From: an uncultured Clostridia bacterium
GTDB lineage: Bacteria > Bacillota > Clostridia > TANB77 > CAG-508
Assembly (NCBI GenBank): GCA_949118805.1
Contig: CASAUJ010000002.1
Coordinates: forward strand, 1-26,102
Direction: 5' to 3'
Length of the DNA stretch: 26,102 nt
Every line of letters begins with the position of its first letter. Position 1 is the first letter of the stretch. Position numbers and translations under genes: made by a program. This document shows positions 15,148-23,200 of the stretch, in pieces. Below the pieces are notes generated by a model. The model made no database searches. It saw only the letters and a list, made by a program, of their open reading frames with translations, and had not been told where the DNA came from.

Positions 15148-18100
15148 TTATTCGTTGTCCTGTTTATTTTTCTTTTTCATCATTATTAATACCATCATTC
15201 CAAGTACTATGACACTAGCTACTCCTATTGTTGTATAAATCATTCCACCAGTTTTTATACTTAAAACTACTTCTGCTGCTCCCATGTCATTCTCTCCTTT
15301 TGCTCTATTTCCTGGTGTTGAATTACTATCTGGAATTCCTAATTCATTATAATCTTCTGCAATTTCCGCTGTATTTGGAATCAATCCAGTACCACTGTTT
15401 TCTGTTACTGTTTTGGTTAGTGTTAAAGTAACTGTTTTGGTTTCTCCTGGCATAATTTTTTCGTTTGCCAAAGCTGTTGTATATAAGGTATCTCCTGTTT
15501 GATACCAATTCTTATTTAGTTCTGAACTAAATTTCAATTCAGTTGATGCATAATCTGCTATTTTCTTTGCATATCCTTCTACTTCTCCCACATTAGTTAC
15601 TTGTATTTTGTATTCCACAAGAATGGTAGATCCATTTACCGTTTTTGCATCTAATTCTACTTTTGCTATAGTTTCGTTATTATATTCTCTAACAGTTGTT
15701 CCTTTCGCATTTTGTACTAAAATTCTGCTTACATATTTATCTAATTTTAAATCAAAGTTTTGACGCTTGATGAAACCAATATTGATATTAGCAATATGAT
15801 TATTTTGTAACTCTAAAATATCAGTTGCTGTTACTTCCTGTTTTTGGCCTTCAATTTGTAAATCACTTACAATTGCATTAGAGTTTTCTGCTTCTGTCAC
15901 TCCATCTACTCTATATTTTGTTAAAGCATATTGCGTCTTATCATAATCAAATACCACAATATATTTACCATTTCCTATTTTATCTAATACATAAATTCCA
16001 TTTTCGTTTGTAATGGCTTCTAAAATTGTTCCATCTTCTTCTTTTACAAAATGATTGGTTTCTGCATTTAATAATTTTACTTTGATACCTTTTAATGTTT
16101 CTTCTTCTTGTTCCTTTTTACCGTTTGCATTTGCATCATACCAAGCTAATCCAGTAATACTTTTCTTTCCATTAGCAATATCATTATCATCTACTTTATT
16201 TTCGTCATCTTCTCCTGGGGTCTCTGGATCTGTATTTCCTCCATTTTCGTTTGCTTGGATAATATGAGTAATTTCTGAAGTTGTTGCAATTTCTTCATCT
16301 ATGCCAACAACAGCATGTGCTACATTTGTAATTGCCTCTGCTTTTTTTCTTGTTTGCGAATAATTAACAACTGTTTCAATTTTAATAACAGTGGTAGCTT
16401 CTGCCTCTATATCTGTTACAACTCTAATGTTATTTTTTGGTGCTTCTTCGATTATTTCTCCATCTCTTGTAATTTTTTTAACCGTTAATTGAGATGGTAT
16501 CGCATCTACTATTTCTAAACCTGCTGTTGGAAAATTTAATTTATTTTTAACAGTAATTGTATATTCTATGGTATCTCCCGCTTTTACATATTGGTCTGTT
16601 GGATTAGAAGTCATTTCCATTTCAACTTCTGCATATTTTACTTTGTCTTTCCATTCATTTGCTTGATATGTTTTTGTTCCATCTGTTACAGTTGCTGAAA
16701 AACTTATTTGGTCATTATGATTTGATACTTTTCCTATCATCATACCATAATATAATATCTTCATTTCTCCTACTTCAAAAGTTCCTACATTAATCTCATC
16801 GTGGTATTCTAATATTTCGTTCTTTTTATCTTCCTCTTCTAAACCACTATATAAAATTATAGCATTTGGTGTTATATTATCAGAAAATTCTGCCTTAATT
16901 TTCACATTTTCCTGTTTTTGACCTGAAATATTTTTTACTACAACAGCATATTCTACTACTCCATTAGAATATAATTCTTTTTCAATATAAGTTGCACGTT
17001 TTACTCCTACTCTTAAATATCCTTTTTCTGTTATTACCATATTTTCATTTGTTTGTTTTGTTACATCTCCATAAGTAACTTCTGCCTGATTTGTCACTCT
17101 CGTCCCTTCTGTGGTTTCTGCATTGACTCTTACTTCATATTCCTTATAAACAACTTGTCCTGCTTCTAGCATCTCAATTTCTTCTTCATATTGTTTATGA
17201 TCAACTTCTTCATAATAATCTCCATCTTCTGTTGTTTTTCCTAATACCATTGTAGTTCCTTCTGGTACTTGTCCTACAACAGAAACATTTTGTGCTACTT
17301 CTGATCCTGTATTTGCTATTTGAACGGTATATTTTATTACTTCTCCATTTTTTACAGTACCTGTAATTGCTTTTCCTCCAACAGTTGCTGTTAATTTTGT
17401 TTCTATATGTGGTCCCATTCCTGTTTGCATTTCAATAGTAGTTGATTCTATTTTACTTTCCACTGCATTTATACTATCAGTATATTTTACTTGATATCCT
17501 GTTTTTGCTGTTTGATTATAATCTAAATTAGCTGGTACTTTATAAGAATATGTACCTTGTACTCTACTACCTACTTCTAATCGGTCAATTACAATTAGGT
17601 ATTTACTTACTTGACTTGCATTTGCAATTGTTTCTGTCCAACCATTTTCAGAATCTTCCACTCGATCTGTTGCTTGGCTGTTTGTAGTATAATAAATCTT
17701 TGCGTTTTCAACTCCTAGCATTGTGATTCCACCTAAGATTTCAATTGCCATATTATTTCCTTCACGATTTGTTGGGAAATCTCCTAATATTTTAACATTT
17801 TGAATTGCTACTTCTTTATTGTTAATAATCTCCATTTGCGCTTCTAATGTTTTTTCTTCTACTCCTCTTGGCATAGTTACTTGTTTTGTTGGTTCTTGTC
17901 CAATGGTTTCAATTCCTAATCCTTGTACTGTATAAATTGGTGTTACATCTTTTGGAGCTACAATTCGAATTGCTTTTGAAGTGTCTCCTGTTTCTTCATT
18001 TTGATAAGTCATTTTCACTTGTTCGTCTGCTGTGGTTGCTTTTTTATCAACTGCAATTGTTGTATTCATAACAATTGCTGCTCCCTCTACTGCTTCTTTA

Positions 18101-19896
18101 TAATTAGTTTGCTCTCCTTCTAATGATACTTTTATGGTTCTACCATTTATGGCATAATCTTTAATTTTTAATTCATTCTCATATAAAAGATCCATGCTAT
18201 TCATATTAATATTTTCTACTTGCTCTGGTAATTCAATTGTAATTTCTGGATTTTTATATAAATCATATTTTTCATCATTAGATGTTAAAATTGCTTTTAT
18301 TTCCACATTGTTTCCCACTACTGTGGATAAGCTTTCTTTATCTACTTCTAAGGTTGCCTTTGTTGTTGTATTTTCTAATTTTAAAATGGTTTGAATTTCT
18401 TTTCCATTTACAATAATAGTATCTTTTATACCATCTGCTTCTTTAATTTTTGCTTGCTCTTCTTTTCCTTTTATTGTTTTTTCATGATCTATTTCCAAAG
18501 TTCCTTCTTCTACTGGTGCTGTGGTTTTTAAAGTGATTTTTTGTACTTCTTTTCCTTCATAAACAACTACTATATTTCCTTCTGCATCGACTGGACTATC
18601 ATTCGTAATGATAGCTCTTTCTTCTCCATCTTGGTCATAAATAGTAATCTTTCCATTGTTTCCAAATAATGTTTCAAATTTCTCTTTTGAAATTTTTGTT
18701 TGATAAAAAATAACATGTGCCTTCTCTCGTCTTTCTCCTATTGCATATTGGGTATTTCCTTCTTCTATTTCTATTTCTGGTATCACTTTTGCATAATTTA
18801 TTCTTATTTGTGTTACACTTTGATAATTTTTGTCTATTCCAGCATTTAGTTTTCCCTTATAAATAACTTCTTCGCTATTTTTTGCTCCTGCTTCTACAAT
18901 GGAGTCAATTTCTTCTTCTCCTATTGTAATTTCTTCTTCTGTTCCGATTTCTTTCCCATCATATAAAGTTACTTTTTCTTGTGCTTTTACAACTGCATTT
19001 TCTATTTTAACATCAACATCATATAAAACAGTTAAAATAATGGTTTCATTTCCTTGTGCTTTCCAATTTATTTTTCCTTCTTCATCAGCTTTATTATTTA
19101 AAACTAACTTTACTTGATTTCCTTCATATTGTGCTTCTAGTTCTTTCATATTATTTAAGTATTCTACTTTTTCTATTTCTAGTGCTTTTCCATGATTTTC
19201 TGGTAATTGTAGAATCGCTTCTATTTTTTCGATTGGATAATTATTTTGTTTTAATCCCATGGTATAAGCAAATTGAAGAATTCTCTTTTCTTCTCCTTGC
19301 ATTTCTATCATTTTATTGGTAATTAACTTTAATTCATTTTGTACCTCTTCTTCCTGATTATTTTCTACCATTTTGAAAGCAACCCTTTGATTTGCTTGTA
19401 TGGAAATATCTTTTTGGGTACTGTCTCTATAAATACCTTTTAATTCAACTTCATTTATCATGTTTAAGAAACCTAACTGAAAATTCTCTTCTTTCATAGG
19501 CTCTACTTTTACTTTAATTTCTTCTGTGGTTCCTGCATTAATTTGATTTAAATAGATGGTATTATTTTCTATTTTATTCACATAGGAACTATCGGATTCT
19601 TTCCCTTGGAAATTAGTATTTTTTAATGAAATTTCTCCATTAAAATACCCTTCTTTTTTTACTCCAATTTGTAAATATAAAAAGGTTTCTTCTTGACTGG
19701 TTAATTGCTCTAAAGTCGTTACTTCATTTCCTTCTTCATTTTTGAAATAAGCTTTAAATTCTACATTTTTATGATTGGTTGTAGAATTATCTGCTGCATA
19801 GCTTATTAAACTACTTCCTACAAAAATAAAATTTGTCATTGTCATGCTTAAAATCATAAGTAAGATAACACTGGTTTTAAATATTTTGTTTTTCAT
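15148..19896 (-). CDS. Large surface protein with DUF11-type repeats and SdrD-B-like domain, C-terminal anchor
   Basis: 1582 aa. The signal peptide ends about SYA34. Residues 35-800 are mixed beta-type sequence with Glu/Lys-rich parts and no motif I can name. DUF11-like (bacterial surface repeat) domains lie around 830-945, 955-1075 and 1092-1200; the last begins VKAGDTIEYTITVKNKL. After an acidic linker (NTDPETPGEDDENKVDDND) comes an SdrD-B-like domain (1247-1375), with ITGLAWYDANANGKKEQEEE as a likely Ca2+-binding loop. A final DUF11-like domain (1380-1545) is followed by SIKTGG (1546-1551), a membrane helix and KKKNKQDNE. SIKTG resembles a sorting motif but lacks the Pro. Start ATG at 19896 has GAGGAGG upstream. 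It is first gene of the left module, 21 bases before its partner; likely a long stalk or fibre component. Confidence 0.78.
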   Translation of the reverse strand: MKNKIFKTSVILLMILSMTMTNFIFVGSSLISYAADNSTTNHKNVEFKAYFKNEEGNEVTTLEQLTSQEETFLYLQIGVKKEGYFNGEISLKNTNFQGKESDSSYVNKIENNTIYLNQINAGTTEEIKVKVEPMKEENFQLGFLNMINEVELKGIYRDSTQKDISIQANQRVAFKMVENNQEEEVQNELKLITNKMIEMQGEEKRILQFAYTMGLKQNNYPIEKIEAILQLPENHGKALEIEKVEYLNNMKELEAQYEGNQVKLVLNNKADEEGKINWKAQGNETIILTVLYDVDVKIENAVVKAQEKVTLYDGKEIGTEEEITIGEEEIDSIVEAGAKNSEEVIYKGKLNAGIDKNYQSVTQIRINYAKVIPEIEIEEGNTQYAIGERREKAHVIFYQTKISKEKFETLFGNNGKITIYDQDGEERAIITNDSPVDAEGNIVVVYEGKEVQKITLKTTAPVEEGTLEIDHEKTIKGKEEQAKIKEADGIKDTIIVNGKEIQTILKLENTTTKATLEVDKESLSTVVGNNVEIKAILTSNDEKYDLYKNPEITIELPEQVENINMNSMDLLYENELKIKDYAINGRTIKVSLEGEQTNYKEAVEGAAIVMNTTIAVDKKATTADEQVKMTYQNEETGDTSKAIRIVAPKDVTPIYTVQGLGIETIGQEPTKQVTMPRGVEEKTLEAQMEIINNKEVAIQNVKILGDFPTNREGNNMAIEILGGITMLGVENAKIYYTTNSQATDRVEDSENGWTETIANASQVSKYLIVIDRLEVGSRVQGTYSYKVPANLDYNQTAKTGYQVKYTDSINAVESKIESTTIEMQTGMGPHIETKLTATVGGKAITGTVKNGEVIKYTVQIANTGSEVAQNVSVVGQVPEGTTMVLGKTTEDGDYYEEVDHKQYEEEIEMLEAGQVVYKEYEVRVNAETTEGTRVTNQAEVTYGDVTKQTNENMVITEKGYLRVGVKRATYIEKELYSNGVVEYAVVVKNISGQKQENVKIKAEFSDNITPNAIILYSGLEEEDKKNEILEYHDEINVGTFEVGEMKILYYGMMIGKVSNHNDQISFSATVTDGTKTYQANEWKDKVKYAEVEMEMTSNPTDQYVKAGDTIEYTITVKNKLNFPTAGLEIVDAIPSQLTVKKITRDGEIIEEAPKNNIRVVTDIEAEATTVIKIETVVNYSQTRKKAEAITNVAHAVVGIDEEIATTSEITHIIQANENGGNTDPETPGEDDENKVDDNDIANGKKSITGLAWYDANANGKKEQEEETLKGIKVKLLNAETNHFVKEEDGTILEAITNENGIYVLDKIGNGKYIVVFDYDKTQYALTKYRVDGVTEAENSNAIVSDLQIEGQKQEVTATDILELQNNHIANINIGFIKRQNFDLKLDKYVSRILVQNAKGTTVREYNNETIAKVELDAKTVNGSTILVEYKIQVTNVGEVEGYAKKIADYASTELKFSSELNKNWYQTGDTLYTTALANEKIMPGETKTVTLTLTKTVTENSGTGLIPNTAEIAEDYNELGIPDSNSTPGNRAKGENDMGAAEVVLSIKTGGMIYTTIGVASVIVLGMMVLIMMKKKNKQDNE

Positions 19897-19948
19897 GGTT
19901 TCCTCCTCATCTTTAGGTATTTTGTTTACCCAATTCCTCTCGTTTTAT

Positions 19949-19976
19949 ATTATATCTTTTTCTTACAATAAATCAA
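19949..19976 (-). promoter_or_regulatory. Proximal promoter (P2) of the left surface-protein module
   Basis: On the minus strand, TTGATT (19976-19971), a 16-base spacer and TATAAT (19954-19949), with start about 45 bases before the ATG. The rest of the 347-base gap 19897-20243 holds P1, the candidate operator and the terminator listed separately. It also holds an unexplained segment near 19995-20030 that is richer in G+C. Confidence 0.6.
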
Positions 19977-19985
19977 TATTGATTT
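19970..19985. promoter_or_regulatory. 16-bp perfect palindrome over the P2 -35 box
   Basis: AAATCAATATTGATTT is perfectly self-complementary and covers the -35 hexamer of P2. This is the position expected of a repressor operator. The regulator is not identified. Confidence 0.45.
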
Positions 19986-20057
19986 TTATCTTTGGCTTTT
20001 CCTGTTATGTTCTGCCCTTACGGATACTGAAAATGATATTCAAATATTATTTTTTTG

Positions 20058-20080
20058 TTACATTTTGTAATCTTCTTACA
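20058..20080. promoter_or_regulatory. Candidate operator TTACA-N3-TGTAA-N5-TTACA
   Basis: TGTAA (20066-20070), five bases, TTACA (20076-20080) repeat the arrangement found upstream of the XRE gene. A further TTACA lies three bases to the left at 20058-20062. The site sits just downstream of the P1 -10 box, where binding would block transcription. Confidence 0.4.
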
Positions 20081-20092
20081 TAATCACTTATT

Positions 20093-20121
20093 ATTATACA
20101 TCATTTTTATTAATTTTTCAA
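20093..20121 (-). promoter_or_regulatory. Distal promoter (P1) of the left surface-protein module
   Basis: On the minus strand, TTGAAA (20121-20116), a 17-base spacer and TATAAT (20098-20093), a near-consensus promoter. It would make a leader of about 190 bases before the ATG at 19896, running through the candidate operator and P2. Confidence 0.6.
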
Positions 20122-20204
20122 TGGTTTTCAGTTAATTTCCTAAATCTTTTTACATAAAAAATTTCAATAATCTAACAAAACAATATTTTATCCAAAATGT
20201 AGTA

Positions 20205-20237
20205 AAAAGAAGTGTTACAAATGATAACACTTCTTTT
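20205..20237 (-). terminator. Terminator of the right surface-protein module
   Basis: A 13-bp perfect stem (20205-20217 with 20225-20237) has a seven-base loop. Leftward it is followed by a short T-rich tail (TTCTTTTTAC). It starts seven bases after the stop codon at 20244 and separates the two modules transcriptionally. Confidence 0.75.
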
Positions 20238-20243
20238 GCTTTT

Positions 20244-23200
20244 TTATGGTTTTATACTCTTTTTCTTAATCCAAACTATACCAATTGCTAATCCTGTTAA
20301 GAAAATAATGGTTCCCCATAAATATACTGCATAGTTTCTATTTTCTCCTGTTGCAGGAGTAACAATAATGGTTTCTGCTGTACTATCATCAATTTCTGTC
20401 TTTCCTGTTCCAGGTACATAGTTTCCTGGTATTGCATCCTGTAATTCAGATCCTCCTGTTTTTGTAATTTCTACTAATTCTGCTTCGTTGTCTAATACAA
20501 TAGAATCCGTTGTTGTTAATATTTTAGAAACTTTTAATATTGTTTCCGCTGAAAAGGTTGGCTCTAAATAGTATTGCTTCAAATGATCGGTAAAAAGAAT
20601 ATTTTTTTCTTCTATGTTTGTTTTTCTACTATTGTAAACAGTTTCATCTAATAAGTTTTTTACTTCACTAACTGCTTTTACATTCCATTGTGGATTTTTT
20701 GTTTGATCAAATGACCATTCTTTATCTAAATAATCTATTATTCCAGATGGTGCTATCGTTACAAGTTTTCCTTCCTCTATTCCATGGTGATAATAATTCT
20801 CTGATAAATAGTCTAATTCACTTTCATTGGTTGCTTTTATTTCATATTCTACTTCCAAGATACTTCCTTGAATTAGTTCATTATCCAATTCTTGCCTAAT
20901 AAATCCGTTTTTTGGAATTGTTCCTATTCTTGGTGGCATATAAGTAATTCCATTTCTACTTCCTTCTATTGTTCTGTTTCCATTTGCATCTTCTTTTATG
21001 ATTACATCAGACATAACTTGTCCATTGGCTAATGTTAATTTTAATGTTTTGATACGTTTTTCAAATGCCATTCTTTGTCTTGCTCTTTCCACAATTCCAA
21101 AGTCCACATTTTTAATTTGATAGGTATATTTTTTTCCTGTTGAAGCAGTTTCTGTTGATTCATATTCTATACCAATTCCCATAAGTGGTGTATTGGATGA
21201 CATTTCATCTTTTGTGGTAGTTGTTTTATTGGTAATGTGTTTTAATTCTTCATCAATTTCTAATCTTTTTTGATAATCGTCTATGGCATCACTTAATCTT
21301 GTTTCTACTTTTTCTTTATACCAAAATTTGTTTTCTATACTTTTATCATATCTTGCTTTGTCATAATAGATAGTTGCTTTATAATTCTGAACTTTATAAG
21401 TTTGGTCTCCCCAAATATAAGTTAAAATATAGTCACCTGGGATAAATTCATCTAAGAAAAAGTCTCCATTTTGATCTGTTTTTCCTTTGTAAATTTTACC
21501 ACTTCCTGTTTTTTCCGTAAAAATAACTTCTACTCCTTCTATTCCTTTTTCTCCATTTTCATAGGCTCCACTACCTTTACGGATTTGTCCTATTTTTAAT
21601 TCTTCTGCTGTTTCATCTAAAAATACTTTTCCTGTCATTTGTCTAGCATTTGCCACTTCTAATATCAAAGCTGGTGCCCTATCTGTATCATCTTCAAAAG
21701 TTGTACTATTCCATGGTTCACAACTTCCTGGATTTGAATTTTGATCAATTCCTGCATATATTTTATTTCCTTCAAAGATAGAATAAGAATTAATTTCTGC
21801 TACATTGCTTAATAATGTATCTTTTCCATTTAAGATGTCTTTTACTGCTTCCCTGCTTAGTTTAAATTGTATAAAAACTGATTTTTCATCTTCATTTGGA
21901 ACATCTTTTCTTAAAATAGTATTGGTTTGAACGATTGCTTTTTTATACCCTTGTTTTCCGTAATCTATTTCTTCACAGGTTATATTTCCCTCAATATTTC
22001 CATTTTTATTGACAGACGTTCCTGCACCCATGAGAGTATATCTTTCATCATAATAATCTGCTAAACTATTAATTTTGGTTGTTAAATTCGTTGATTTATT
22101 TCTCATTTTGATTTGATAAGTGATATACACTTCTAACTCTTTGCTTTTATCTTTTGGATTTTCATATTCGTAATCTGCTTGGTAAATGGCTCTTTTATAT
22201 GACATATTTTTATATTTATCTCCGAATTTAACACCTATATTAAAGCCATCTCCATATTCATTTACGTTTTGGGTTCTTTGTCCATAGTAATAAACATTTT
22301 CATAACCATTAATGGTTAACTTTACATTGTTAATGTCTTTTATGATTGCCATATCTGGTTGTTCTCTTTCTGTTAAACCTAAATTGATATATTTTATTTC
22401 TTCTTGTCCATAAGTGAAATGATTTTTGATTCCATAATTAGTTGCATCTGTATTGGCTTTAATAGGGTAAGATCCAATGGCTTGTTGTTTCATGATTCCA
22501 TTTCCTTGTTCCACATATTTTCCTTGACTATTTAATATTGCAGTATGGGCTTTTTGATTGGTGTCATATGTTAATGAATGGGTTTCTACTTTATTGGCAT
22601 TTCTAGTAAATCCTGTATTTCGACTTCTTCCTTCTATGTAACTAAAGTTTTGATTAAACTCTTGTCTACTTCCTGCTCCTGTTGTTTTTTCTGCTGCTTT
22701 GGATCCTCTATTTTGGTTATTGTAAGCAATTACATTGGTATAGGTTAATCCATCATATTCAAACTCAATATAATAATCTTTTAATTTATCTGTTAAAACT
22801 TCGGTAAATAAATATTCTCCATTCCCATTGTGTCCTGTTTCTTTGTAACGATTTAAATTGTTTGTCACAGTTGTTTTTACAATTGCTGATGTTCCTGTTT
22901 TGGTTCGATCCATTAGTCTTACTGTGATTCCATTTAATAGATCATCATTGGTATCTTTTTTGGTTCCATTTTCTGTTTTAAATAAGTTATTCTTTTCAGT
23001 TTCTTTTCCATTCAAGGTATATTGATCTATCCATACGTAACCAGATAATTTAACAAATTTCTGTTTATTTCTGAATTTTTCTGTATGCCATTGTTTTCTA
23101 TTATTTAGCACTATCAATTTTCCATTGTCAGTTGCTTCATATCCATATTCTGGAATTACTGTTTCATAACCATGATAGTTCCCCATTAATAGATTTTGGA

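Noticed and set aside
11985..19322. Plus-strand ORFs opposite the surface-protein genes
   Set aside because: Leu/Phe/Tyr-rich translations are antisense shadows of A-rich coding DNA, without start signals.
20244..20430. Upstream VPGTG (NYVPGTGKTEIDD) as an alternative sorting motif
   Set aside because: The paralogue has VPGKG, and no hydrophobic segment follows directly; TPATGEN is next to the helix.
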